Assembly: GCA_049116315.1 (NCBI GenBank)
Contig: JAGDZD010000010.1
Coordinates: 1-64,000, forward strand
Length of the DNA stretch: 64,000 nt
From: Thalassobius sp049116315
Lineage (GTDB): Bacteria > Pseudomonadota > Alphaproteobacteria > Rhodobacterales > Rhodobacteraceae
Reading direction: 5' to 3'
In this document: positions 1 through 7,167 of the stretch, piece by piece
How the letters are laid out: the number at the start of each line of letters is the position of its first letter
Position numbering within the stretch: position 1 is the first letter of the stretch
Program-made: the position numbers and the translations under genes
The notes under the pieces: generated by a model
The model's input: only the letters and a program-made list of their open reading frames with translations
What the model was told of the DNA's origin: nothing
Databases searched by the model: none

Positions 1-485
1 TACAGATAGCATTCACCAACGCAACACAACAAGTCAACGCTGAGGAAGGCCTGCGCAGACGCTGAAATACTGCCAAGACAGGTTATCCACAGCCTTACCC
101 CCAGATTCAGCCTTAGATTCACGACTCGACCCCGACTCTCCGCCTCAGTTTGACCCAACTTGATTCCTTCAAAGGTCGATTTGTTCGATTCATCACCGAA
201 TTGCAGATCGGACTGCGCTCCGGTCTGGGTCTTTGCGCTTTAATTGGTCTTAGGAGCATGGGGAGGATCAGGACCTGTGAGAACAGAGGTCCTCCGAGTG
301 TAGTCTCATGTATGGAATGCGCATTTGCGTCGCTAAGACCGGAACGCTCTGAGGCAGAGCACATCCGGTTTGGAACCATGGCCGCGAAGAGTAGCCTACC
401 GGTGAACGCGCTTTAGCATTGCGATGCATCCGCCATCATTTGAGGGCCCACATGAAAAGACACGCGATGCGCGCTTATACGGGCA
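1..485. other. No gene recognised at left edge
   Basis: About 485 bases before the first convincing gene. Short open frames exist on both strands but none shows a domain, a good ribosome binding site or family resemblance. A single perfect DnaA-box nonamer (TTATCCACA) lies at 83-91; one copy without AT-rich DNA or clustered boxes is not enough to call an origin. Confidence 0.5.
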
Positions 486-851
486 TCACTGTAAGCTTTT
501 TAGATAGGCCAACACGTCAGCGATCTGATCAGGCTTCTTCAATCCCGCGAAGGCCATCTTGGTCCCTGGCAGATGCTTGCGCGGTGCGGCAAGGAAATCC
601 GCGAGCGTATCTTCATCCCAGATGAACCCGGCCTGATCCATTGCCTTGGAGTATTTGTAGCCTTCGACCACACCTGCTTGGCGCCCCCAAATGCCAAACA
701 TCGATGGGCCGACCTTTTTCTGCCCGTCTTTGACGGCATGACAAGCCGCGCATTTCTTAAAGACCTTTTTCCCTGCTGCAGCGTCACCCTCTGCTGCAAC
801 GCCTTGCGTCCAGACCAGCGCCAAGGCCAGCGCCATACCTACACTTTTCAT
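486..851 (-). CDS. Periplasmic class I cytochrome c (c2/c550-like)
   Basis: A 121-residue mono-heme c-type cytochrome. A signal peptide (about residues 1-20, ending VAAEG) is followed by the heme attachment motif CAACH near residues 34-38, the class I sequence KVGPSMFGIWGRQAG, and a methionine axial-ligand region around PGTKMAFAGL. It would carry electrons in the periplasm. It is the last gene of a minus-strand run that begins with norS at 5380, 67 bp after the preceding membrane-protein gene, so it is a reasonable candidate electron donor to the CuA site of NorS; that pairing is inferred from position only. Length and motifs fit small alphaproteobacterial cytochromes c2/c550. Confidence 0.85.
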   Translation of the reverse strand: MKSVGMALALALVWTQGVAAEGDAAAGKKVFKKCAACHAVKDGQKKVGPSMFGIWGRQAGVVEGYKYSKAMDQAGFIWDEDTLADFLAAPRKHLPGTKMAFAGLKKPDQIADVLAYLKSLQ

Positions 852-918
852 GCGTTCTCTCTCTTTCTTGAAGTTTACAGAATTCTTGGGGTTCCCTGTG
901 AGCCGTAATAGGCGTCTG

Positions 919-1422
919 TCAGGCCTGTTGGGTCGCGGCCCGTATCAACCAGCACCCGCCCCAAATCAGATAAGCCACCTTCAACACCTCGGCCGCGACA
1001 TACAGCAGATGCAATGCGCTCTCTTCGACGGGCTGTCCTGCGATGATCCTCAGCGTGCGCGTATCCAGCAAGGGCAAGAACCATAGCCTTTGGATCGCAA
1101 ACAGACAGAGGGCCGCAATCAACGGCAAGGGCGGCTTTGCCCGGTACCACAGCAACACCGCCACGATCCCCAACACACAGGCAAGTTCAAACAGTCCAAT
1201 CCATTGGAACTGCATCCGCCCAACATCAAGCGCCACAGGCAATGACAAGGACGGTGCTTGGAACTTGGCCGGAGCGGCAATCAGGTTCCCGCTGACGGCG
1301 GCCCCCACCCAAACAAAGACGGGCACCATCAAGGCGGTACACACACCAAACCTCTCTGCAGTGGGGTTCACAACCCGAGCCTTGGCGCGCGGTGTGTTGG
1401 CATGGTCGAAACGCGACATCAT
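919..1422 (-). CDS. Four-helix membrane protein of unknown function
   Basis: A 167-residue protein with about four hydrophobic helices (near residues 28-50, 70-90, 95-115 and 135-160 by inspection). I do not recognise the family. The frame is open further upstream, but the ATG at 1422 (or the adjacent one at 1419) follows a GAGG ribosome binding site and avoids overlap with the upstream nitrite-channel gene, which ends at 1430. It lies inside the predicted NO-reductase operon between the channel and the cytochrome c, so a role in nitrogen-oxide metabolism or assembly is possible, by context only. Confidence 0.6.
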   Translation of the reverse strand: MMSRFDHANTPRAKARVVNPTAERFGVCTALMVPVFVWVGAAVSGNLIAAPAKFQAPSLSLPVALDVGRMQFQWIGLFELACVLGIVAVLLWYRAKPPLPLIAALCLFAIQRLWFLPLLDTRTLRIIAGQPVEESALHLLYVAAEVLKVAYLIWGGCWLIRAATQQA

Positions 1423-1429
1423 TTTATCC

Positions 1430-2248
1430 TCACGAAATTGAAGCCTGAACAGAATCGGTTGCAGCCTTGCGGCGCACAGCAGGCTTTGAAGCGGCACGCC
1501 AATAGCCGTAGCCCATGATCCCCGCCCCAGCGAAAGCGTTGCCAAGGGTGACAAATGTCAGATTGTGAGCGGCCCCCGCCAAGGTGACGCTCTCGGGGTG
1601 ATCCGACAGCAGCGCCAAGGCAAACACCGTCATGTTTGCAACGCTGTGTTCAAACCCCGCAGCAATAAAGGCATAGAGACACCAAAAGATGATGATGCAT
1701 TTACTGACATCATCCTTTGCGCGCGCCGAACACCATAGCGCAAGACACACCAGCCAGTTGCACAGGATCGCTTTGGCAAACAGCTCTACCTCGGAGCTGT
1801 GCATCTTTTTGACGGCAACCTTATACAGCAATGCGTCCTCACCTGCGCCCAGAACCTGCCCGCCGCCACCGGCGATAAAGACACAGGCCAGACCAATGGC
1901 CCCAAGCAGATTACCAAGCCAACTGGCCAACCAGCATCGCGCCACATCGCCCAACGCTGTACTTCGGGTCAGCAGCCCGTGGGTCATGTACATTGTGTGG
2001 CCGGTGAACAATTCCCCGCCCGCAAAAACCACCAAGGTCAGCGCAATGCCAAAGCTGGCCCCCATAACAATCGGTCGCACCGGGGCCTCGACCCCCTGCC
2101 CGACTGAAAAGATCAGCAATATGCCCGCGCCCACAAAGGCCCCCGCTTTCAGCGCAAGGATCACAAAGGCCACCGGGTCAGATCGCAGGCTGGCGCTTTT
2201 CTTTTGCGCCAGTTCGGCAAATCCAATGACTGTGTCTGCATAGCTCAT
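1430..2248 (-). CDS. Formate/nitrite transporter (FNT) family channel
   Basis: A 272-residue polytopic protein of the FNT family (FocA/NirC/HcsA). It has the family's roughly six-helix arrangement and sequences such as GGELFTGHTMYMTHGLL, NWLVCLALWCSA and GFEHSVANM. The cysteine-containing segment KAILCNWLVCLA with the later GFEHSVANM matches the FNT broken-helix regions around the conserved pore. In the context of a predicted NO reductase, nitrite is the most likely anion, so NirC-like is a reasonable guess; formate or hydrosulfide channels share the fold. The chosen ATG at 2248 has GGAG about ten bases upstream; a slightly longer start exists at the ATG six codons upstream. Confidence 0.85.
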   Translation of the reverse strand: MSYADTVIGFAELAQKKSASLRSDPVAFVILALKAGAFVGAGILLIFSVGQGVEAPVRPIVMGASFGIALTLVVFAGGELFTGHTMYMTHGLLTRSTALGDVARCWLASWLGNLLGAIGLACVFIAGGGGQVLGAGEDALLYKVAVKKMHSSEVELFAKAILCNWLVCLALWCSARAKDDVSKCIIIFWCLYAFIAAGFEHSVANMTVFALALLSDHPESVTLAGAAHNLTFVTLGNAFAGAGIMGYGYWRAASKPAVRRKAATDSVQASIS

Positions 2249-2253
2249 GACAT

Positions 2254-2814
2254 TTACACTCCACATTTTGCGCAGCTGGCTGCGGCCCAATTTGGCCCCC
2301 GCAGATTTCCAAAGAGAATTGGGACGGCCCAAAGGCACGCAAGGCCAGCTGCCAGATAGAGAAAGGCGACCCCAAGATCTTGCTGGGCAGAGACAAGGTA
2401 GGAATTACAAATCCGGACCGGCGCATGAATGTAGAGAAACCCCAACACACCCAACATCGACAGCGCGTTTGCTTTTAGGAACCCGCGCAGCACCGGCCCT
2501 AGCCATGGCCAAGACAGGCGCAAAGGCACGCCCAGCATCGCCGGCAAACTTAGGTATTTCGCCACTTCGCCCATCGGGGTCAGCGCCCAATCCACATTTC
2601 GCGGCAACATCCAGAACCCAAAGACGGTCAATGCCACCAGCAACAAGGGCGTTGCCCAGCGCTGTTGGATCTGGGTTTTGCGCACCAACAACACCCCGGC
2701 CAAGACCAACAATGGCATTTGCACCAAGACATGCTGGATAGGGCTTTCGACAACGGCAAATCGCAATGCGATCGCCTCGGCCATCGCGAGGATGGTGAGA
2801 TGGTAGGCCTTCAT
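2254..2814 (-). CDS. Small membrane protein, position of orf1 in norSY-senC-orf1 clusters
   Basis: A 186-residue protein with about five hydrophobic segments and a C-terminal tail containing CAKCG. It starts at the last base of the senC stop codon (TGATG overlap), implying translational coupling. In the sNOR clusters reported for Nitrosomonas and Nitrosococcus a membrane protein called orf1 follows senC; this gene occupies exactly that place. I cannot verify homology without alignment, so the match is positional. The terminal CxxC pair could bind a metal, consistent with a copper or heme assembly role, which is inference. Confidence 0.6.
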   Translation of the reverse strand: MKAYHLTILAMAEAIALRFAVVESPIQHVLVQMPLLVLAGVLLVRKTQIQQRWATPLLLVALTVFGFWMLPRNVDWALTPMGEVAKYLSLPAMLGVPLRLSWPWLGPVLRGFLKANALSMLGVLGFLYIHAPVRICNSYLVSAQQDLGVAFLYLAAGLACLWAVPILFGNLRGPNWAAASCAKCGV

Positions 2815-3410
2815 CAGCCCCGCTCCTGTAGGTGGGCCAGCACAGCCTCGGTGGCGTCTGTATCGAACACGGCTGAAAACCGGCTGTCATTTTCGATCAC
2901 ATGGATGGCAGCATTGTGTTGAAACCCACCCCACTCATCCGGGATGACGGTCACATCAAACAGATCCAGCATTGCAGGCAGATCGCCGAGCGTGGGACGC
3001 GCCACGGTCCAAATCTCTCCATCCGCGTCGTGAACCTCTCCATAGAGGGCCATCTGCTCTGTCGTGTCGCGCGCAGGATCAAAGCTGAGCGAGATCATCC
3101 GCACAGGTTTGCCCAGAGCCGCCAAACGATCCCGGATTTCTGCAAAATCCCCGGCCGCGATCTGACAGATATCGCCGCAGACAGTATAGATGAACTCGAC
3201 CAAGACGACTTCGCCCCCTTGCGGCTGCAAGGGCAAAAGCTGTCCTGACATATCCTCTAGCTGTATCGGCGGCACCGGACGGGGATGGCGCGCCACGTCC
3301 AACCGGCGCGCCGCTTCACTGGTGAAGGCCTGCCCGCCGTCAGTTGCCCCCCAAAGCCCGCTAAGACCAAGGCTTGCAACCAGACATGAAGGAAGAATCC
3401 GCCCCAACAT
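2814..3410 (-). CDS. senC: SCO1/SenC family copper chaperone
   Basis: A 198-residue SCO/SenC-type thioredoxin-fold protein with an N-terminal signal or membrane anchor (residues 1-28). The copper-binding CxxxC motif is seen as TVCGDIC (Cys78, Cys82), followed by the SCO-typical SLSFDPARDT segment and a later histidine in GFQHNAAIH (His165). SCO proteins deliver copper to or reduce the CuA centre of subunit II. Its start overlaps the norY stop by one base and its stop overlaps the next start, so it is in a tightly coupled operon with the CuA subunit it presumably matures. Confidence 0.88.
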   Translation of the reverse strand: MLGRILPSCLVASLGLSGLWGATDGGQAFTSEAARRLDVARHPRPVPPIQLEDMSGQLLPLQPQGGEVVLVEFIYTVCGDICQIAAGDFAEIRDRLAALGKPVRMISLSFDPARDTTEQMALYGEVHDADGEIWTVARPTLGDLPAMLDLFDVTVIPDEWGGFQHNAAIHVIENDSRFSAVFDTDATEAVLAHLQERG

Positions 3411-4870
3411 CAGCGCCCACTCTTTCCAAGGCCCACAACAAAGCGCAGCACAAAGATCAAAGTCCCCAAGACGACCAAGACACCGAAGGCCGTGCCGATC
3501 CGATCATGGGTCAGCCATTCATCATAGTGTACCGCCCAGCGACGCGGGATCGACGCCGCACCGGAGAAGAGGAAAACGGTCACAAAACCAACAGCCCCTG
3601 CGAAGTAAGTGACAAAGGCGGCGCGATCTAACCCGCTCATCTGTACGATGGATTGTCCGCGCACCAGCCAGGCCATAAAGCCAAAGGCCATCGCCACTTC
3701 CCCCAGCAACAGATAAGTGTGGAAGTGCCCCGGGACCCACATTGTATTGTGCATGACCTTGTTCACGCTGATCATGCCGTCGATTGACGCCGGGATTGAT
3801 CCCACCGACCAGCCCGCCACAGACAGAACCAAAAGCGAAGAGGCCAGATCCCAGGTCATCTTGGAGCCGCGTATATAGAGAAAGGTGGAAAACGCAGTCA
3901 CGGCGATCAATGGGATGCCGCTGAAGTAGGACACCAGCTGCCCCACCACCAACATCCAAGAGGGCATCACCACATCTTGCAACAAGTGATGCCAATAGAC
4001 CGCCATCACAAAGATCAGCACAGCATTCCACGCAATGGCAAAGACACGGTTCGATTTCCACGGCTTGCCGGTGTACTCGGGCAAGATCTCATAGACCGCC
4101 GTCACCGCCATATAGATCGAGGCGTTGATCAACACATGGCCAAAGAAATACGTCAGGTTTTTGGCCAGCAAAGCGTTCACCTCAAACCCCGACACCAGAA
4201 GATGCACAAGGCTTGCCACCAGAACCGCGGCCCCCAAGATAATGCCGATCGAGTTGAAGATTGTCACAGCGGCCGTGGCCACAATTGTCGGCGGCGGCGT
4301 TGACGCCTCGGCGCGCCCCAAAATCAGATCCCAGCCCAAAGCGCTGGCCAAGCTGCCATAACGGGCATGAATTTGGCGACCAAGCTCAAGGTAATACAAC
4401 AAAAACCCAACGCCGATTGAAATATAGCCCAGCATGAACGCAGCGGCGCCCGACACGCCCCATGCGCCGCCCGACATCGCAGGCAAAGGAAACAGAAACG
4501 TCCACGCCCCGCCAAATCCACCCAGAAAGATTGCGCCAAGAATAAGAACAACGCCCAATAGGAAAAATCCGAGGAAAGCCCAAAAGATCGCCGCCGTCAG
4601 CACAATGTGGCGCCCACAGAAGTACCACATGATCGCCGCCCCTGAGAGCGCTGCGGTTCCAACCATTCCCGCCCCATGGGCGGTCAGCAATTGATAAAAC
4701 AGCGCCGGATCTACATCGATCCACTGAGCTTGTGCCGCGCGCATGATCAGGCCAAAAACCATCATCAAGGCAAACACTGCCCCGGATAGGATCATGGTGA
4801 GTTTAACCGCCCCTGCCTGTGGCGTGGGGGCACTTGATTTGTTCACAAGAACTTCGGAAACAGTGTTCAT
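3410..4870 (-). CDS. norY: Heme-copper enzyme subunit I, predicted sNOR-type nitric oxide reductase
   Basis: A 486-residue protein with about 12 membrane helices. The six canonical heme-copper histidines are visible: His65 (LLTAHGAGM) and His384 for the low-spin heme, His245 (FFGHVLIN), His294-His295 (VYWHHLL) for CuB and His382 (VPGHFHTYL) for the high-spin heme. The position four residues after His245, occupied in A- and B-family oxygen reductases by the Tyr cross-linked to the CuB histidine, is Asn here (GHVLIN rather than GHPEVY). Lack of that Tyr is a hallmark of NO reductases derived from the superfamily. Together with the gene order CuA subunit, this gene, SenC, small membrane protein, it fits NorY of sNOR. 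An oxygen reductase is the alternative but less likely. Confidence 0.75.
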   Translation of the reverse strand: MNTVSEVLVNKSSAPTPQAGAVKLTMILSGAVFALMMVFGLIMRAAQAQWIDVDPALFYQLLTAHGAGMVGTAALSGAAIMWYFCGRHIVLTAAIFWAFLGFFLLGVVLILGAIFLGGFGGAWTFLFPLPAMSGGAWGVSGAAAFMLGYISIGVGFLLYYLELGRQIHARYGSLASALGWDLILGRAEASTPPPTIVATAAVTIFNSIGIILGAAVLVASLVHLLVSGFEVNALLAKNLTYFFGHVLINASIYMAVTAVYEILPEYTGKPWKSNRVFAIAWNAVLIFVMAVYWHHLLQDVVMPSWMLVVGQLVSYFSGIPLIAVTAFSTFLYIRGSKMTWDLASSLLVLSVAGWSVGSIPASIDGMISVNKVMHNTMWVPGHFHTYLLLGEVAMAFGFMAWLVRGQSIVQMSGLDRAAFVTYFAGAVGFVTVFLFSGAASIPRRWAVHYDEWLTHDRIGTAFGVLVVLGTLIFVLRFVVGLGKSGR

Positions 4871-5380
4871 TTATTCCTCCTGTGCAACGACTTCGAATTC
4901 GTTGACCATGTCCTGATGCGCGACACCGCAGTACTCCATGCACAGGACTTGATAGGTGCCCAATTGATCAAAAGTGTAAGTGACTTCGGTGGTGTAGCCC
5001 GGGATCACCTGAACCTGGGTCAACAGGCGCAAATCCGACGTGTAGATGCCCAATCCGTGGGTCACGTCTTCGGTTGTGGCGCTAAAATTGATGGGCTTGC
5101 CAAGCGGCACCTCAACGGTGTCGATGTCCCACCACCATTGTCCGCTGGTGATGGTGACGGTGAGTGCCTCGTCGGAATGAGCCAAAGCATGCGGCCAGGG
5201 GCGCAACGTGGCAACCGCCAGCAACACACCCACAACCGTCATCGCCCAGATCAGCCCTGTTCGCTTTGAATTGGCTTTGGGTCCAGGCTCGGGACCATTT
5301 GAGGCGCGCGTGGCCAGCCAAAAGACCAGCGACAGCGCCGCCATCAAGATCAGCGAGATCAATAACACCACAGGCTGCAT
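4871..5380 (-). CDS. norS: CuA-containing subunit II of the predicted sNOR
   Basis: A 169-residue protein with two N-terminal membrane helices (about residues 3-24 and 42-60) and a periplasmic cupredoxin domain. All CuA ligands are present: His108 (EDVTHGLG) and the C-terminal cluster with Cys147, Glu149, Cys151, His155 and Met158 (CMEYCGVAHQDM). It would accept electrons from a periplasmic cytochrome c or similar donor and pass them to subunit I. It is short for a cytochrome oxidase subunit II, as expected for sNOR-type CuA subunits. First gene of the operon; its stop is directly followed by the norY start. Its promoter contains two putative NsrR operators. Confidence 0.8.
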   Translation of the reverse strand: MQPVVLLISLILMAALSLVFWLATRASNGPEPGPKANSKRTGLIWAMTVVGVLLAVATLRPWPHALAHSDEALTVTITSGQWWWDIDTVEVPLGKPINFSATTEDVTHGLGIYTSDLRLLTQVQVIPGYTTEVTYTFDQLGTYQVLCMEYCGVAHQDMVNEFEVVAQEE

Positions 5381-5396
5381 GAGCTTTCTCCTTAAT

Positions 5397-5415
5397 TAGG
5401 TATTTTGAATGCCTA
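5397..5415. promoter_or_regulatory. Putative NsrR operator A
   Basis: Inverted repeat TAGGTATTTTGAATGCCTA: arms TAGGTATT and AATGCCTA around a 3-base spacer, one mismatch between arms. It overlaps the -10 box of the norS promoter. The GTATTT...AATGC core resembles the 11-1-11 palindromes described for NsrR (ATGCATTT-type half sites). Confidence 0.6.
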
Positions 5416-5441
5416 TTATAGGGGGCGCAAAAAGGTGTCAA
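5415..5441 (-). promoter_or_regulatory. Sigma-70-like promoter of norS operon
   Basis: Read on the minus strand, a perfect -35 box TTGACA (5441-5436) is followed after 15 bases by a perfect -10 box TATAAT (5420-5415). The spacing is shorter than the optimal 17. Operator A overlaps the -10 box and operator B lies just upstream of the -35 box, an arrangement suited to repression. Confidence 0.6.
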
Positions 5442-5446
5442 CAAAA

Positions 5447-5465
5447 TAGGTATTTTCAAAACCTA
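5447..5465. promoter_or_regulatory. Putative NsrR operator B
   Basis: TAGGTATTTTCAAAACCTA, flanked by AAAA and TTTT so that the symmetric region extends to about 27 bases. It starts exactly 50 bp from the start of operator A, lies just upstream of the norS -35 box and 22 bp before the nsrR start codon, so it may also give autoregulation. Confidence 0.6.
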
Positions 5466-5486
5466 TTTTTTATGGGAGAGGTAGGT

Positions 5487-5951
5487 ATGCAAATTTCTAA
5501 GTTTTCAGATTATGCCCTGCGCATCTTGATCCATCTGGCCACCCACGAAGAGGGCCTGATGTCGACCCGCGAAATCGCGGCCATGCAGAATTTGCCATTC
5601 AATCATCTGGCCAAAATCTCGCAATGGTTAACCCACGAAGGCTATGTCGAATCGGTACGCGGGCGTAACGGGGGCATGCGTTTGGCCCTGCCGTCGAATG
5701 CGATCTCGATCGGCGGCCTACTGCGTAAATCCGAACGCGGGACGCCCCTAGTGGAATGCATGAAAGAAGGGGGCGGTTGCTGTGTCATGACACCCGCCTG
5801 TGGGCTGTTGCCCATCTTGAACGAAGCGCAAGAAGCCTTCTTTACAGCCCTAGACGGCAAAACCTTACAGGATGTGCTGGAGGGCAATCGCGGCATGAAG
5901 AACCTGATTCGCGCCCTCGAAGACGATCACGCCCAAGCGTCAGGCGCGTAA
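5487..5951 (+). CDS. nsrR: Rrf2-family iron-sulfur regulator, predicted NsrR
   Basis: A 154-residue Rrf2 regulator. The N-terminal winged helix (MQISKFSDYALRILIHLA) is characteristic, and a cysteine cluster follows with Cys91, Cys98/Cys99 and Cys105 (VECMKEGGGCCVMTPACG), the spacing used to bind a NO-sensitive iron-sulfur cluster in NsrR rather than that of IscR. The frame extends upstream, but the ATG at 5487 has a strong GGGAGAGG ribosome binding site and gives a standard Rrf2 N-terminus. It is divergent from a predicted NO reductase operon with operator-like palindromes between them. RirA, another Rrf2 member of alphaproteobacteria, is an alternative, but the gene context favours NsrR. Confidence 0.8.
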   Translation: MQISKFSDYALRILIHLATHEEGLMSTREIAAMQNLPFNHLAKISQWLTHEGYVESVRGRNGGMRLALPSNAISIGGLLRKSERGTPLVECMKEGGGCCVMTPACGLLPILNEAQEAFFTALDGKTLQDVLEGNRGMKNLIRALEDDHAQASGA

Positions 5952-5985
5952 TACGCACCCAATACTCCTAATATCATGTGGGTCG

Positions 5986-6150
5986 CTATTTGGCGGCACC
6001 GGGCAATGATCCTTGGATCATTTGCCCTTCCCATGCCCCAAAAGCCATCGACAGATGCCACGCCTTGAAGCCAAGGTATCCCAACACCAAGAACATGATC
6101 ATCAGGTACATTGCCCGGCGGAACCGCGGGTTGTCCTCAGTTTCGGTCAT
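5986..6150 (-). CDS. 54-residue single-helix membrane protein after ccoP
   Basis: A short reading frame starting at an ATG inside the last codons of ccoP (14-base overlap), encoding about 54 residues: a charged N-terminus (MTETEDNPRFRRAM), one hydrophobic helix (YLMIMFLVLGYLGF) and a short polar tail. The overlap with ccoP and the membrane-protein composition support it being real. It is not recognisably CcoS, CcoH or CcoQ. It may be an accessory subunit or assembly factor of this cbb3 enzyme. A near-perfect hairpin at about 6001-6027 lies over its 3' end. Confidence 0.55.
   Translation of the reverse strand: MTETEDNPRFRRAMYLMIMFLVLGYLGFKAWHLSMAFGAWEGQMIQGSLPGAAK
6001..6027. other. Hairpin between convergent operons
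   Basis: GGGCAATGATCC and GGATCATTTGCCC form a 12-bp stem with one bulged base and a TT loop. It lies within the last codons of the 54-residue gene and about 50 bp beyond the nsrR stop, so it may stabilise or end transcripts from either side. There is no uridine tract on either strand. Confidence 0.4.
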
Positions 6151-7009
6151 CTTCAGCATTCCACAACAGGTATAGCGTCAGCATGCGAATTTGCGCGTCG
6201 GTCAAACGGCCGTCCCACGCGGGCATCACCCCTTGGCGGCCGGAATAGATGCTGTGGTGGATCTCTTCGCGACGCGCTCCATAGATCCAACTTTCGTCCC
6301 CCAGATTAGGAGCGCCGATTTCATAGCCTCCCCGTCCATCATCCCCATGACAGGCCGCACAATTCTCTTCGAAAACCACTTTCCCTGTCTGAACAGCGGC
6401 CCCGTCGTGCGGCAGGTTTGAAAGCGACAAGACATATTCCACAACCGCATCAATCTGTGGCTCTTCCAGCATGCCATCCGCCCCGAATGCCAGCATTTGC
6501 GCCATCCGCGTGTCATCATGCTGAGCGTTGATCCCATAGCGAATGGTCGCTTCGATCTCTTGTGCCTCACCAGACCAAAGCCAATGATCATCCACCAAGT
6601 TTGGAAAGCCCGGCTGGCCCCGCAAATTATCCCGGTGGCAGGCAGCACAATTGTCTGCGTAAAGTTTGGAAATTGACGCGCCGTATCGGTCTTGCAGGGT
6701 GGGATCGGCGGCCAGCGCATCGATATCCTCGGCCTCAAAGGGCGCAAAAGCCATATCGCGATCCCGATTGGCACGTTGCAACTGTGCGGTGACGTCGGAG
6801 CGCGAAGAATACCCAAGCAGCCCTTTGGCATAGTCCCGCACCCCCGGAAAAGATGGATAAAACAGCCAAAACAGCGCGGCGATCAGAATGCTGATCCACA
6901 ACGCCCAACGGGCAACACGGGGCACTGGCGTGTCCAGTTCTTGGATCCCATCCCATTCATGCCCGGTCAGATCGGTTCCCGAAACAGGGTCTTTTTTCCT
7001 CACCGACAT
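6137..7009 (-). CDS. ccoP: cbb3-type cytochrome oxidase subunit CcoP (diheme)
   Basis: A 290-residue protein: an N-terminal segment with one membrane helix (about residues 33-53, WALWISILIAALFWLFY) and two cytochrome c domains carrying CAACH near residue 121 and again near residue 218. PAW in the second domain (GVMPAWDGRL) supplies the axial methionine. It relays electrons from the soluble donor to CcoO/CcoN. It overlaps the end of ccoQ by ten bases and is followed by an overlapping small gene, consistent with one coupled ccoNOQP operon. Confidence 0.93.
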   Translation of the reverse strand: MSVRKKDPVSGTDLTGHEWDGIQELDTPVPRVARWALWISILIAALFWLFYPSFPGVRDYAKGLLGYSSRSDVTAQLQRANRDRDMAFAPFEAEDIDALAADPTLQDRYGASISKLYADNCAACHRDNLRGQPGFPNLVDDHWLWSGEAQEIEATIRYGINAQHDDTRMAQMLAFGADGMLEEPQIDAVVEYVLSLSNLPHDGAAVQTGKVVFEENCAACHGDDGRGGYEIGAPNLGDESWIYGARREEIHHSIYSGRQGVMPAWDGRLTDAQIRMLTLYLLWNAEDDRN

Positions 7010-7167
7010 GGCTGATCCTCCTGACCACCAAGCGGCGATTGCGCAGCCTCATCATATACTTTGCGGCGCGATGGCCAGTAGGTCCAAATGGCCGCCGCCA
7101 GAAACACCACCAACAGATAGATGGCCCCCCATGTTTTGGAGAAAACAAGAACAGCGTCATGTGTCAT
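7000..7167 (-). CDS. ccoQ: CcoQ-like small subunit of cbb3 oxidase
   Basis: A 55-residue reading frame between ccoO and ccoP. It begins MTHDAVLVFSKTWGAIYLLV and continues with a single membrane helix and the SRRKVYDEAAQSPL tail typical of CcoQ/FixQ, which usually contains a YWPxxR/KxxFDEAA-like stretch. The ATG overlaps the ccoO stop (ATGA), and its TGA overlaps the ccoP start by ten bases. CcoQ stabilises the cbb3 complex. Confidence 0.85.
   Translation of the reverse strand: MTHDAVLVFSKTWGAIYLLVVFLAAAIWTYWPSRRKVYDEAAQSPLGGQEDQPCR

Noticed and set aside
83..91. Perfect DnaA box TTATCCACA
   Set aside because: Single copy, no AT-rich unwinding region, no dnaA or parAB nearby; not enough for an origin even though rpmH/rnpA occur later in the window.
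119..416. Overlapping 86- and 88-codon frames on both strands at the left edge
   Set aside because: No family motifs, no good ribosome binding site, mutually overlapping; likely chance frames.
6957..7160. 67-codon minus-strand frame between ccoO and ccoP
   Set aside because: It is an out-of-frame shadow of ccoQ, which reads in another frame at 7000-7167 with clear CcoQ features.
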